From positions 79,581 to 143,580 of the forward strand of contig DJXH01000008.1 of the NCBI GenBank assembly GCA_002449665.1: a stretch of DNA of 64,000 bases. The letters are read 5' to 3'. Under the pieces are notes generated by a model that saw only the letters and a program-made list of their open reading frames with translations, did no database searches and was not told the DNA's origin. The position numbers were made by a program, and so were the translations under genes. This stretch comes from Bacteroidales bacterium UBA7009 (GTDB lineage Bacteria; Bacteroidota; Bacteroidia; Bacteroidales; Paludibacteraceae). Of this stretch, positions 52,590 to 62,079 are shown piece after piece (the stretch's first letter is position 1; the number at the start of each line of letters is the position of its first letter).

Positions 52590-54080
52590 ATGAAGAAATT
52601 TTTCCTCTTGTCAGCGGCTCTGACTGCTGCTTTTTGTACCGCCTATGCCGAGGTAAAGGCGGTAACTCTCCCGGATGAGATAAAAGCCGTGCTTCATAGC
52701 GGTGAAACAGTTCTTCCGCCCCCGCCCGAAATAGGTTCGGAAGTGTGGCTGAACGACTCGGCGTTGTATAAACTCTACAAAGAGCCATCGCTCAAAGACG
52801 GAGCGGAGAACTGGGACTCCGTATGGGCGAAAATGAACGAGCAGTACTATTTCTCCCTCTATCGTCTAAGTGCGGATTCGGTGATGAACGTGCCGCTTAT
52901 CACTGATTTATCGTGGACACGCTACGCCAATGGCGTATATAAAGTTACTACTTATAACCGTAATACGACCGACTTCCCCGAGATGAACCTGTTAGAGCAG
53001 ATGTGCGAAGAGATGAAGGAATATCATACCGACCTTTGGCGTACACGTCAGCGTCCATACTACTATTTCAACGACTGGTATAGCGGCAAAAAGTATTCGA
53101 GAAGCACTGCTAATGCAAGTTCTTATCCGTCGGGGCATGCCTATTTCAAAGGCTTGTTCGGCAAGTGTTTGGAGGTCATTGACCCCGATAATACGGAAAA
53201 GACGGATAAGATGATGGAGGAGTGGCTCCACTGCCGTCTGCAGTTGGGCGCGCACTGGAACACCGACCTTATAGCAGGCAGGCAGTTGGGACAGATAGCG
53301 TTTGACAGTGCCATGACCGTTGATGCTTTCCGTAATCAGGTCTATGCCGCCAAAAACGAACTGAAAGCCTATCGCTCGGCTCATTCCCTACCTATGAGCG
53401 AACAGAAAGAGGCTTTAGATACTGATGCTGACATAGAGACTTATATCGCCGGTCTTGAAGGCAGTACGATAGACTTCACTATCCACCGCCTGCTTTACAA
53501 AGACGGCTTTTTCAATACCCTCTGCTTGCCTTTCAGTCTGACTGCCACGCAGATAGCACAAAGTGTGCTTGCCGGTTGCGAACTGTATGAGTTTGAGAGT
53601 GCCGCGAAGAACGGCGATGCGCTTGAACTCGTCATCAGCCGTGCTGACAACATCGTTGCCGGTCAGCCCTACCTTATACGCTGGCAGGGCGGTGAGAATA
53701 TCCTTTCTATGACTTTCCGCGATGTCCTTATCTCGGCTTCTTCGGGCACTGCTGTCGGCACTGGTGTGCAGTTTGTCGGGACCATAGGTCAGAGCGAACT
53801 GACTGCAGGCAACCAAAACATTCTATTCGTTGGTGCTAACAACACCCTCTACTGGGCAGAGTCTGACAATGCCCTCAAAGGTTTCCGTGCATATTTCCTT
53901 GTAAGCGAAGATACGGCACCTGTATATTCGCCTGCTCGCATAGTCATTCGTTCACATACGCCGACAGGAATAGATGTGCCGCAAAACGAAGCGCAGACCT
54001 GCAAACGGCTTGAGAACGGACAGATGATAATCTTGCGAAACGGCGTGAAGTACAATGCTCAAGGGCAGATTGTGGAATAA
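52590..54080 (+). CDS. Exported PAP2/class A acid phosphatase with shared C-terminal module
   Basis: 496 residues with a signal peptide (MKKFFLLSAALTAAFCTAYA). Residues about 95-240 form a vanadium-haloperoxidase-type phosphatase domain with TRQRPYYYF, SYPSGHAYFKG (catalytic His) and LGAHWNTDLIAGR. From about residue 290 a separate beta-rich module follows: YKDGFFNTLCLPFSL, NILFVGANNTLYW, LKGFRAYF, ending LRNGVKYNAQGQIVE. The same module ends the gene at 62080 and the remnant at 51213. It is possibly a surface or secretion-related C-terminal domain. The peptide gene copy B begins 16 nt downstream. Confidence 0.85.
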   Translation: MKKFFLLSAALTAAFCTAYAEVKAVTLPDEIKAVLHSGETVLPPPPEIGSEVWLNDSALYKLYKEPSLKDGAENWDSVWAKMNEQYYFSLYRLSADSVMNVPLITDLSWTRYANGVYKVTTYNRNTTDFPEMNLLEQMCEEMKEYHTDLWRTRQRPYYYFNDWYSGKKYSRSTANASSYPSGHAYFKGLFGKCLEVIDPDNTEKTDKMMEEWLHCRLQLGAHWNTDLIAGRQLGQIAFDSAMTVDAFRNQVYAAKNELKAYRSAHSLPMSEQKEALDTDADIETYIAGLEGSTIDFTIHRLLYKDGFFNTLCLPFSLTATQIAQSVLAGCELYEFESAAKNGDALELVISRADNIVAGQPYLIRWQGGENILSMTFRDVLISASSGTAVGTGVQFVGTIGQSELTAGNQNILFVGANNTLYWAESDNALKGFRAYFLVSEDTAPVYSPARIVIRSHTPTGIDVPQNEAQTCKRLENGQMIILRNGVKYNAQGQIVE

Positions 54081-54096
54081 TAAATGCGGCAGGACT

Positions 54097-54231
54097 ATGA
54101 AAAAGAATCAGTATATCTTACCCATGGTGCGGATTGTGAGTGTGAGCAACGAGGGAATGTTATGCGGCAGCACCGTACAGGCGGAAGTCATCAGTATCGG
54201 AGGTCAGGGAAATCCCGGTAAGGGCAGATAA
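54097..54231 (+). CDS. Short K-K-x-Y-I-x-P peptide, copy B
   Basis: 44 residues, MKKNQYILPMVRIVSVSNEG..., ending in a Gly-rich basic tail (SIGGQGNPGKGR). It has one Cys. It sits immediately after the PAP2 gene and before a terminator, so it is cotranscribed. It is related in layout to copies A and C: KK, Tyr-Ile, Pro, a hydrophobic run, then a Gly/Ser-rich tail. Confidence 0.65.
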   Translation: MKKNQYILPMVRIVSVSNEGMLCGSTVQAEVISIGGQGNPGKGR

Positions 54232-54263
54232 CAAAAAAAGGATTTCTTTGAAATCCTTTTTTG
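54232..54263. terminator. Bidirectional terminator between peptide B and tRNA-Ser
   Basis: Stem AAAAAAAGGATTTC/GAAATCCTTTTTT around a 3-nt loop. The A-run and T-run on either side allow it to end the plus-strand PAP2/peptide transcript and the minus-strand tRNA-Ser transcript. Confidence 0.85.
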
Positions 54264-54322
54264 TTGCTTACGCTGTTGCTTACGTTGTTTTCGTAGATTA
54301 CGTAAACAACGTGAAACTTTTG

Positions 54323-54407
54323 CGGAAAGAGAGGGATTCGAACCCCCGGACCCTCTCAGGTCAACGGTTTTCAAGACCGCCGCGATCGACCACTCCGCCA
54401 TCTTTCC
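54323..54407 (-). tRNA. tRNA-Ser(UGA)
   Basis: 85-nt tRNA with acceptor stem GGAAAGA/TCTTTCC and discriminator G, D-arm GCGGAGTGGTCGATCGC, anticodon loop CTTGAAA (anticodon TGA), a long variable arm typical of serine tRNAs (TGACCTGAGAGGGTC) and T-arm GGGGGTTCGAATCCC region. The 3' CCA is not encoded. It has its own promoter at 54420-54451. Confidence 0.95.
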
Positions 54408-54419
54408 TTAAAAAGCGTG

Positions 54420-54451
54420 CAAATGTACGGCAAAATTTGCAACCGTGCAAA
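54420..54451 (-). promoter_or_regulatory. Promoter of tRNA-Ser
   Basis: Minus-strand TTTG (plus 54448-54451), 20-nt spacer, TACATTTG (plus 54420-54427), 13 nt before the tRNA. The -33 element lies in a 9-bp hairpin (54433-54454) that may also end murI transcripts. Confidence 0.65.
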
Positions 54452-54499
54452 TTTTTGCGGCAAAAGGTGATGATTTTAGTCTGAAAACTTGAAAATTCC

Positions 54500-55423
54500 C
54501 TATAACTCTATCGTTTTTGAGTTTACATTATGCCCGAGGAAGAGCGAGGCGGCAGAGTCAAATTTGTCTGTTCGCTCCGTAGTAAGGAAAGTGCAAGTGC
54601 CGCCTCGGCTGCAAGTGCGCTCTATCTCCGGATGCCGGAATAGATAGTCTTTCAGGCTGCTGGACACAATCTCGCCTTGCGACATGACGGTCGGCACTTT
54701 CTTCCCGTTGAGCCACGGCTCATCGTTGTAAAGTATATTAAGGACGGCTTGAATCTTGTCCTGTATGATAGGGTAGTGGGTGCAAGCAAGCAGAATAGTA
54801 TCTATATCGGGGTCGCGGCTGACGAGGGACTTTATGTACTTGTTTATAAACCACGCAGCACCGGCTTCGTCTTGTTCGCCCGCCTCTATGATTGGCACCC
54901 ATAGCGGACAAGCCTGCTGTGTGATGTTCAGTCCGTGGTAGCGGAGCGTGGACTGCTGGTCGGGCATAGTCAGTATCTCGTCCTCGTCCCTCTCGGGTCT
55001 CCACTGCTTGCATAGTTCTATTATATAACTCGTACTGTTTACCGTCCCTTCCGTGGCAAGCACTCCTATATGTCGCTCCTGTCTGTCGGCAGAGGGAGCA
55101 AACGCACAGTTGAACACGGCTTCAGCCGTCGGACGGATAACGCCGAGTACGCGCAGCCGGTCGGGGTTGATGTCGTGCATCTGTATGCTGCGCAGGGCTT
55201 TGGCGGAGGCGGTGTTGCAAGCAAGCAGTATAAGGCGGCAGCCGGCGGAAGCAAGATAACGGACGGCTTGCAGAGTATATTCGTATATGACCTCGTAGGA
55301 GCGCGTGCCGTATGGCGCACGAGCGTTGTCGCCGAGGTAGAGATAGTCGTACTCGGGCAAAAGACGGCGAATGTGCTTGAGTATGGTCAAGCCGCCGTAG
55401 CCGCTGTCAAAAACACCAATCAT
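54500..55423 (-). CDS. murI: Glutamate racemase
   Basis: 307 residues. Supplies D-glutamate for peptidoglycan. The start at 55423 (MIGVFDSGYGGLTILKHIRR) matches the family; the longer in-frame start has no homology. Catalytic cysteines are in LLACNTASAKALR and LLACTHYPIIQDK. SYIIELCKQW and GVLATEGTVNS are also typical. Confidence 0.95.
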   Translation of the reverse strand: MIGVFDSGYGGLTILKHIRRLLPEYDYLYLGDNARAPYGTRSYEVIYEYTLQAVRYLASAGCRLILLACNTASAKALRSIQMHDINPDRLRVLGVIRPTAEAVFNCAFAPSADRQERHIGVLATEGTVNSTSYIIELCKQWRPERDEDEILTMPDQQSTLRYHGLNITQQACPLWVPIIEAGEQDEAGAAWFINKYIKSLVSRDPDIDTILLACTHYPIIQDKIQAVLNILYNDEPWLNGKKVPTVMSQGEIVSSSLKDYLFRHPEIERTCSRGGTCTFLTTERTDKFDSAASLFLGHNVNSKTIEL

Positions 55424-55521
55424 AACAGCCGCAAAGGTACAAAAAAACGACGATATTGCCAAAAATATAACGAATATTGCACAAAAATGCGCAAATTCTT
55501 GCTCGTTTGGAATAAATGTTG

Positions 55522-55529
55522 TAACTTTG
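55522..55529 (+). promoter_or_regulatory. -7 element of dnaN
   Basis: TAACTTTG 38 nt before dnaN. No TTTG at about 20 nt; the nearest (55506-55509) is only 12 nt away. Confidence 0.4.
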
Positions 55530-55567
55530 CGCACTTAAAATGGAAAATTATATAAATATATACGATT

Positions 55568-56692
55568 ATGAAATTTACAGTATTAAGTTCCAAACTCTTC
55601 AACCAGCTTCAGGCGGTAAGCAAGGTGGTTGTGCCTAAAAACAGTACTAAAATCCTTGAGTCGGTATTGTTTGACCTGCAAGACAGCAAGCTTACACTTA
55701 CCGCTTCCGATTCGGAAACGACCATACGTACTGCCGTTGAGGTGGAGAACGTAGAAGGTGCAGGCAAGGTGGCTTTTGCTGCCAAACTGCTGATAGATAC
55801 TCTCAAGGAGTTTCCCGAGCAGCCGCTGACCTTTGATATAGACGACCAAAGTTTCGGTATGAACATCACCTCCGATAACGGTACTTACAGTTTTGTCGGC
55901 GTAAACGGCAACGAATATCCCGAGATGATGATTGAGACGGAAAATACCACCACATTCGTTATGCCCTCGCAGATGTTGCTCGACTCCATCAACAAGACCG
56001 TCTTCTGTACTGCCGATGACGAACTTCGTCCCGTGATGAACGGCATATACTTCGATCTTCGGGAGAATTATCTTGCTCTTGTCGCTACCGATGCCCACCG
56101 TCTCGTCCGCCTCAAACATTTTGACATCACCTCCGAGCAGCCTATCAATTTCATCTTGCCTAAGAAGCCCGCCGCTCTTTTGCGCAATGTCCTTGCCCGT
56201 GAGACGGACGATGTTACCATCGTTCGCGGCGAGAAGAACGTATGCTTCAGTTTTGGTCAGACTATCGTTCAGTGCTTGCAGATAGTAGGCAGATACCCCA
56301 ACTACGATGCCGTTATTCCGCAGAATAACCAGAACAAAGTTACTGTTGACCGCCAGACTATAGTCAATGCCTGCAAGCGTGCTGCAGTGTTTGCCAACTC
56401 CTCCACGAGCCTTATCAAACTCTCGCTCTCGGAAAACACTATCCGCATATCTTCGCAAGATATAGATTTCTCCACGAGTGCGGACGAGACCATCACCTGC
56501 TCCTACGAGGGTACGCCTATGTCTATAGGTTTCAAGGCTCCGTTCCTTATAGAGATACTCTCGGCTGTGCCATCGTCGGATGTGGTGCTTGAACTTGCCG
56601 ACCCCGCTCGTGCCGGACTCATACTCCCCGCAGAGAACGCAGATGGGGAAGAATTATTGATGTTGCTCATGCCAATGCTGCTTAACGACTAA
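55568..56692 (+). CDS. dnaN: DNA polymerase III beta sliding clamp
   Basis: 374 residues, three clamp domains. MKFTVLSSKLFNQLQAVSKV, SSDNGTYSFVGVNGNEYPEM (the word starts with TSDN) and ATDAHRLVRLKHF are typical of Bacteroidota DnaN, and the C-terminus ends LLMPMLLND. First of a plus-strand run dnaN-exonuclease-DUF4954-rnz-radA. It overlaps the exonuclease start by one base (TAATG). Confidence 0.96.
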   Translation: MKFTVLSSKLFNQLQAVSKVVVPKNSTKILESVLFDLQDSKLTLTASDSETTIRTAVEVENVEGAGKVAFAAKLLIDTLKEFPEQPLTFDIDDQSFGMNITSDNGTYSFVGVNGNEYPEMMIETENTTTFVMPSQMLLDSINKTVFCTADDELRPVMNGIYFDLRENYLALVATDAHRLVRLKHFDITSEQPINFILPKKPAALLRNVLARETDDVTIVRGEKNVCFSFGQTIVQCLQIVGRYPNYDAVIPQNNQNKVTVDRQTIVNACKRAAVFANSSTSLIKLSLSENTIRISSQDIDFSTSADETITCSYEGTPMSIGFKAPFLIEILSAVPSSDVVLELADPARAGLILPAENADGEELLMLLMPMLLND

Positions 56693-57486
56693 TGAGACTC
56701 AAACTTTCGCGCCCCTTGGTTTTCTTCGACTTGGAGACCACGGGGCTTAATATATCCCAAGACCGCATTGTAGAACTCAGTTACTACAAGCTTTTTCCCA
56801 ACGGTACCTCCGAAAGCAAAACTTTCAGAGTCAAACCCGTTGTGATGGATATGAGCGGCAACAAAGTGCAGATGCACATCCCCGCCGAAGCCTCCGCCAT
56901 ACACGGCATATACGATGATGACCTCAAAGACTGCCCGACCTTCGCCGAGATAGCGGCCGAAGTGGCAAACATCATTGCCGATGCCGACCTTGCGGGGTAT
57001 AACAGTCTAAACTTCGACCTGCCGCTTCTCGCTGAGGAGTTTATCCGCGCAGGGGTGAACATAGACCTCAAAAGCAAAAAGATGATAGATGCTTTTGCTA
57101 TCTTCACCCGCTTTGAGCCGCGCAACCTCAGTGCCGCTTACCGTTTCTACTGCGGCAAGCAACTCAACGATGCCCATACCGCCCAAGCCGATACGCTGGC
57201 TACGTATGAGGTGCTTTGCGAACAGACCGAGAAATATACCGACCTGCCCGATACCGTCGATGCCCTCGCCGCATATTTGCAGACAGGACATAAGTATGCC
57301 GACTTCGCCGGGCGTATAGGCTATGACAAAGACGGTAAGGAGATTTTCAACTTCGGCAAATACAAGGGTATGCGCGTGGAGGATGTCTTCCGCCGCGACA
57401 AAGGATATTACCAATGGCTCTATTCCACAGACTTCCCGCAATATACCAAGCAAGTATTTACGCGCATATACCTTAATTGCAAATAA
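56692..57486 (+). CDS. DEDD-family 3'-5' exonuclease (DnaQ-like)
   Basis: 264 residues. Exonuclease motifs: FFDLETTGLN (I, residues 11-20), LAGYNSLNFDLPLL (II) and DAHTAQADTLATYE (III, His-x5-Asp). A C-terminal 70 residues contain FGKYKGMRVEDVFRRDKGYY, a small domain often appended to such nucleases. It could be polymerase III epsilon or a repair/RNA exonuclease. Its coupling to dnaN favours a replication role. Confidence 0.88.
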   Translation: MRLKLSRPLVFFDLETTGLNISQDRIVELSYYKLFPNGTSESKTFRVKPVVMDMSGNKVQMHIPAEASAIHGIYDDDLKDCPTFAEIAAEVANIIADADLAGYNSLNFDLPLLAEEFIRAGVNIDLKSKKMIDAFAIFTRFEPRNLSAAYRFYCGKQLNDAHTAQADTLATYEVLCEQTEKYTDLPDTVDALAAYLQTGHKYADFAGRIGYDKDGKEIFNFGKYKGMRVEDVFRRDKGYYQWLYSTDFPQYTKQVFTRIYLNCK

Positions 57487-57506
57487 CTAAACCTACATTT
57501 CCTCAG

Positions 57507-59492
57507 ATGACATACAGACCACTTACAGACAGCGAGCGACAGCAACTCACGGCGCAAGGCTGCTCCGCAACAGACTGGCAGACCATACTCGTCAAAGACG
57601 GCTTTCAGCCTGAATACGTACACCATACACGCTTTTCCGGCGAGGTAAGGCTTGGGCTTTTCCGCCGCTCTATCCCTTTCCCTGGCGGGGTGGAAGTACA
57701 TTCGGGTATATGGCACGCGATGATTCACAACTGCACCATAGGCGATGACTGTCATCTGTATAATATCCATAACTATATTGCCAACTACGACATTGGCGAT
57801 AACACCTGCATAGAGAACGTCAACTCTATTCTTGTGGACGGGAAAACAACTTTCGGCAACGGAATGCGTGTGCCGGTGATGAATGAAGGCGGCGGTAGAG
57901 AGATACCTATCTTTGACCGCCTCTCCGCCTCTCTTGCCTATGTACTCACGCTCTATCGCCACCGCCCCGAACTTATACGCCGTGTGGACGACCTCATTGA
58001 TGCATACGCTGAAAGTCAGGCAAGCGAGCGCGGTACTATAGGCAGCCACGTGCGCATACTCAATGCCGGCTCCATAAAGAACGTCCGTATAGGTGACTAT
58101 GCACAGATAACAGGTACTTCACGTCTAAAGAACGGTTCTATCAACTCCAATCAATATGCTCCCGTCAAACTCGGCTCGGGGGTCAAGTGCGCCAACTTTA
58201 TCATCTGCTCCGGAGTGGAGATAGGCGACTCAACCATCGTGGACAAGTGTTTTGTAGGACAGGGCTGTATCTTCGACAAACATTATTCCGCAGGCGAATC
58301 GCTCTTCTTCTCTAACTGCCAGGGTATGCACGGTGAAGCCACCGCCATCTTCGCCGGTCCTTTCACCGTCACTCACCATAAATCGACACTGCTTATAGCC
58401 GGTATGTTCTCATTCCTCAATGCAGGGTCGGGCAGCAACCAGTCGAACCACATGTACAAACTCGGTCCCATCCACCAAGGTATAGCCGAACGCGGAGCCA
58501 AAACGACATCCGACTCCTATCTGCTCTGGCCGAGCAAAGTTGGAGCATTCAACCTCGTTATGGGACGCCATACCAACCATGCCGACACGAGCGATATGCC
58601 GTTCTCGTATCTGATAGAGAACAGTTCGGAGTCGTATCTTGTGCCCGGGGCTAACCTCAGGACGGTAGGTACGATACGCGATGCGCAGAAATGGCCCAAA
58701 CGCGACCTTAGAAAAGACCCTGTCAAACTGGACCAAATAAACTACAACCTGCTTTCGCCTTATACGGTGCAAAAGATGTGGAACGGGCGCGAACAACTGC
58801 GTGAACTGCAACGTCTTAGCGGAACCAACACCGAGGTCTATGGCTACCACAACTGCAAGATTCGTAACTCCTCGCTCAAACACGGCATACAACTCTATAC
58901 GATAGGAATAACCAAGTTCCTCGGCAACTCTCTGCTCACACGTCTCGGCAAACAGGATATAACGACCATCGGACAACTGCATGCCGCCCTACGTCCTGAC
59001 TCGGATAAAGGCAAGGGCGAGTGGATAGACCTTGCCGGACTGATTGCACCCAAAAACGAAGTAACGGCACTTCTTGATAAAGTGGAAGCCGGGAAGGTTA
59101 ACCTCGAGCAGATACAGCAGAGTTTTGTAGAGATGCACGCAAGTTACTATGATTATGAGTGGACTTGGGCAGCAGATAAACTGCAAACGTTATGGGGCTG
59201 CGCCGTGGACGAAGTGCCGGTGGAGAAAGTGATGCAGACAGTCAAGGACTGGAAAGAGGCTGTTCTCACACTCGACCGTATGGTCTATGACGATGCCCGC
59301 AAGGAGTTTGACCTCAACAGCCGCACCGGTTTCGGCGTGGATGGCGATGCATCGCAGCAGAAAGCCGACTTTGAGTCGGTTAGAGGCAGGTTTGAGGACA
59401 ACGCTTTCGTATGCGCCGTCAAAGAGCACATGCAGCGCAAGTCAGACCTCGGCGACAGCGCACTGAAAAAACTGCAACAGATAAAAGACTGA
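57507..59492 (+). CDS. DUF4954-family protein (left-handed beta-helix/hexapeptide type)
   Basis: 661 residues. Start MTYRPLTDSERQQLTAQGCS chosen over an upstream frame start inside the previous gene. The central part has hexapeptide-like turns (IGDDCHLYNIHNYIANYDIG; VRIGDYAQITGTSRLKNGSI), typical of nucleotide-sugar or acyltransferase beta-helices. The C-terminal third is helical. DUF4954 proteins are nearly confined to Bacteroidota, with no established reaction. It starts 20 nt after the exonuclease stop. Confidence 0.85.
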   Translation: MTYRPLTDSERQQLTAQGCSATDWQTILVKDGFQPEYVHHTRFSGEVRLGLFRRSIPFPGGVEVHSGIWHAMIHNCTIGDDCHLYNIHNYIANYDIGDNTCIENVNSILVDGKTTFGNGMRVPVMNEGGGREIPIFDRLSASLAYVLTLYRHRPELIRRVDDLIDAYAESQASERGTIGSHVRILNAGSIKNVRIGDYAQITGTSRLKNGSINSNQYAPVKLGSGVKCANFIICSGVEIGDSTIVDKCFVGQGCIFDKHYSAGESLFFSNCQGMHGEATAIFAGPFTVTHHKSTLLIAGMFSFLNAGSGSNQSNHMYKLGPIHQGIAERGAKTTSDSYLLWPSKVGAFNLVMGRHTNHADTSDMPFSYLIENSSESYLVPGANLRTVGTIRDAQKWPKRDLRKDPVKLDQINYNLLSPYTVQKMWNGREQLRELQRLSGTNTEVYGYHNCKIRNSSLKHGIQLYTIGITKFLGNSLLTRLGKQDITTIGQLHAALRPDSDKGKGEWIDLAGLIAPKNEVTALLDKVEAGKVNLEQIQQSFVEMHASYYDYEWTWAADKLQTLWGCAVDEVPVEKVMQTVKDWKEAVLTLDRMVYDDARKEFDLNSRTGFGVDGDASQQKADFESVRGRFEDNAFVCAVKEHMQRKSDLGDSALKKLQQIKD

Positions 59493-59504
59493 TATACACG
59501 CTCT

Positions 59505-60311
59505 ATGGAAGGCTCACTTACTATATTAGGCTGCGGCTCGGCAATGCCCACGTTCCAAAACTCTCCGTCAGGGCAGATACTCCGCCTTGCCGACAAGGCT
59601 TTCCTTATCGACTGCGGCGAAGGTACGCAACTCAGTATGCGCCGCCTCGCCGTCAAGACTTCGCGCCTGTATAGTGTCTTTATCTCCCATCTCCACGGCG
59701 ACCACTGCTTCGGGCTGATAGGACTTATCTCCACTCTCGGTATGATGTCCCGTACACAGCCGCTGCATATATACGCTCATTCCGACCTTGAACGGCTGCT
59801 CACACCGCTGCTTGAATACCACTGCGCCGACCTTACGTTTGAAGTTGTTTTCCACCATATCAACCCGCGAAAAAGTGAGGTCATTTTTGAGGACAGAACC
59901 GTTACCGTTACCACTATCCCGCTTAAACATAAAGTGCCGTGCTGCGGCTTTCTCTTTACCGAGCGGCATCGCAAGAAAGCAGAAGACGGTAGTTTCAGCA
60001 TAGATGAGCGCAAACGCTACGCCTACTGCTCTGATACTATGTATTCGGAGAAAATAGTGCCTATCATATCAGGTGTGGAAAACCTCTTTCACGAGGCTAC
60101 TTATACCGAGGAATATGCCGACAAGTGTAAATATACTATGCACTCCACCGCCACGCAGGCAGCCGAGATAGCCAAGAAAGCGAGGGTTGGCAAACTCTTC
60201 ATCGGTCACTATTCCGCCCGAGTGGACGACCATACGACTTTCCTTCGCGAAGCACAAGCCGTCTTCCCCGATACCGTTATGTGTGAAGAACATAAGACAT
60301 ATATCATCTGA
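59505..60311 (+). CDS. rnz: Ribonuclease Z
   Basis: 268-residue metallo-beta-lactamase-fold tRNA 3' endonuclease. Metal motif SHLHGDHCFGL (about residues 62-72). LGCGSAMPT at the N-terminus, CSDTMYSE and HSTATQAAEIA near the end supply the other ligands. It is shorter than the common 305 residues but complete in motif order. The single tRNA here lacks an encoded CCA, so 3' trimming is needed before CCA addition. radA begins 1 nt downstream. Confidence 0.92.
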   Translation: MEGSLTILGCGSAMPTFQNSPSGQILRLADKAFLIDCGEGTQLSMRRLAVKTSRLYSVFISHLHGDHCFGLIGLISTLGMMSRTQPLHIYAHSDLERLLTPLLEYHCADLTFEVVFHHINPRKSEVIFEDRTVTVTTIPLKHKVPCCGFLFTERHRKKAEDGSFSIDERKRYAYCSDTMYSEKIVPIISGVENLFHEATYTEEYADKCKYTMHSTATQAAEIAKKARVGKLFIGHYSARVDDHTTFLREAQAVFPDTVMCEEHKTYII

Positions 60312-60312
60312 T

Positions 60313-61671
60313 ATGGCTAAACCTACCGTCGAATATATATGCTCTGCCTGCGGAGCCAAGTCCCCGAAGATGATGGGCAGATGCCCCGTTTGCGGAGAGT
60401 GGGGAACGCTCGAGGAACACGTAGAGCAGACTGCTGTCGTTAAACAGGTCTTTCGCAGTGTCGGCTCTTCTCGCACTCCGCAGCGCATACAAGAGGTTGA
60501 AGCGGCGGCAGAACAGCGTATAGATATGCACTCTGCCGAACTCAATCGCGTCCTTGGCGGCGGATTAGTGCCGGGCAGTATGGTGCTTCTCGGCGGCGAA
60601 CCCGGCATAGGTAAGTCCACACTCGCATTGCAAGTGCTGATGCAGATGAAAGAACGCAAGACCCTTTACGCCTCCGGCGAGGAGTCGCTACGCCAACTCA
60701 AACTGCGGGCTGAGCGACTTGCCGGTAATCCCGACAACCTTTTTATCGTCAGCGAGACCTCGCTTGAGAATATCCTACAGCAGGCAGGCGAACTGCAGCC
60801 GGACATAGTGGTGGTGGACTCTATTCAGACCATCGGCACAAGCACTATCGAGTCGGGCATAGGCAGCATAAGTCAGGTACGCGAATGCGCAGCGCGTATA
60901 TTGCAGTTCGCTAAGGAAAAGAACATTCCGTTTATTATCGTCGGTCATATCACCAAGGAAGGGTCGCTTGCCGGTCCGAAGATACTTGAACATATAGTTG
61001 ATACCGTCTTGCAGTTTGAGGGTGACCAGCACTATATGTACCGTATCTTGCGCTCGCAGAAGAACCGCTTCGGCTCTACGAGCGAGATAGGAATCTTTGA
61101 GATGCGGCAGGACGGACTACGCGAAGTGAGCAACCCGTCGGAGCTTCTGCTCTCCGCCAATCGTGAGGGCTTGAGCGGTATTGCCATCGCTGCGGCTGTG
61201 GAGGGTATCCGCCCGCTGCTTATTGAGGTGCAGGCTCTTGTGAGCAGTGCCGCCTACGGTACGCCGCAACGCTCATCTACAGGCTTCGATGGAAGACGGC
61301 TTGGGATGTTGCTTGCCGTGCTTGAGAAACGTGTGGGCTTCAAACTGCTGCAAAAAGATGTCTTTCTAAATATCGCCGGTGGCTTGCGTGTGAACGATAC
61401 CGCTATTGACCTTGCCGTCTTGGCAGCGGTGTTGTCATCTAATATGGATATGCCTCTGCCTACAGACATCTGCCTGACGGGCGAGGTGGGTTTAGCAGGC
61501 GAGATACGTCCTGTCAGCCGTCTTGACCAGCGGATACAAGAGGCTGAAAAACTTGGTTTCAGCCGTATTGTAGTGCCTGCAGGCCAGCAGTATAACAGCA
61601 AATGGCGAAAGATAGAAGTTCTCTCCGTCAGCCGTGTCGCAGACGCTTTTAGGATGTTGTTTAAGAAATAA
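60313..61671 (+). CDS. radA: DNA repair protein RadA
   Basis: 452-residue RecA-like helicase for recombination intermediates. An N-terminal zinc finger (YICSACGAKSPKMMGRCPVC), Walker A GGEPGIGKST, the KNRFGST motif and a C-terminal Lon-like domain (LPTDICLTGEVGLAGEIRPV). The start at 60313 gives the zinc finger at residue 8, and the upstream frame start overlaps rnz. Confidence 0.95.
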   Translation: MAKPTVEYICSACGAKSPKMMGRCPVCGEWGTLEEHVEQTAVVKQVFRSVGSSRTPQRIQEVEAAAEQRIDMHSAELNRVLGGGLVPGSMVLLGGEPGIGKSTLALQVLMQMKERKTLYASGEESLRQLKLRAERLAGNPDNLFIVSETSLENILQQAGELQPDIVVVDSIQTIGTSTIESGIGSISQVRECAARILQFAKEKNIPFIIVGHITKEGSLAGPKILEHIVDTVLQFEGDQHYMYRILRSQKNRFGSTSEIGIFEMRQDGLREVSNPSELLLSANREGLSGIAIAAAVEGIRPLLIEVQALVSSAAYGTPQRSSTGFDGRRLGMLLAVLEKRVGFKLLQKDVFLNIAGGLRVNDTAIDLAVLAAVLSSNMDMPLPTDICLTGEVGLAGEIRPVSRLDQRIQEAEKLGFSRIVVPAGQQYNSKWRKIEVLSVSRVADAFRMLFKK

Positions 61672-61785
61672 CGAATAGAAGATTAGCAATATAGTTCCCG
61701 TTTAGGAATGACTTTTTATTCAATTAGATAATTTGAAAATGACGAAAGAGTTTTATTGGCAATAATGGCGTTTTTCACGATAATT

Positions 61786-61817
61786 TTTGTGTATTCCGCA
61801 AAAATGTCGTACTTTTG
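61786..61817 (+). promoter_or_regulatory. Promoter of the 62-kb secreted protein
   Basis: TTTG (61786-61789), 20-nt spacer, TACTTTTG (61810-61817). Leader to the ATG is about 255 nt. Confidence 0.7.
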
Positions 61818-61947
61818 CCACTCAAAGAAAAATTAAGAGAGTTGGTCTGTATGTAACTATCTGATTATATGGTATTTACCCTCCCATATATTACCTGTTC
61901 TGCCAAATAAGGCTTGACATAAACAAAACTGACATATTCGCAGTCAT

Positions 61948-61984
61948 ATAGGCAGCGCATAGTTTCGTACTATGTGCTGTCTAT
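61948..61984 (+). promoter_or_regulatory. 16-bp hairpin in the 5' leader
   Basis: ATAGGCAGCGCATAGT (61948-61963) pairs with ACTATGTGCTGTCTAT (61969-61984) with two G-U wobbles and a 5-nt loop. It is too long for chance, with no T-run, so it is more like an RNA-stability or translation element than a terminator. Confidence 0.65.
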
Positions 61985-62079
61985 ATTGCGTGCGTCAGCA
62001 GCTTAGTAAAAAATCAAACAAAATATCAAACTATAACGTGGCGTAAGCCACATAGTATTAACAACTAACAAAAAACATT

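Larger units (their letters stand above)
61672..62079 (+). other. Intergenic leader before the 62-kb secreted protein
   Basis: About 410 bases. It holds a promoter (61786-61817) and, after it, a leader of about 255 nt with one strong hairpin (61948-61984) and a small stem GTGGC/GCCAC (62038-62051). No coding signal was seen. Confidence 0.6.

Noticed and set aside
54282..54312. ACGTTGTTT/AAACAACGT inverted repeat near tRNA-Ser as an attachment site
   Set aside because: No second copy, integrase or tRNA 3'-end duplication in the window; a simple hairpin is enough.
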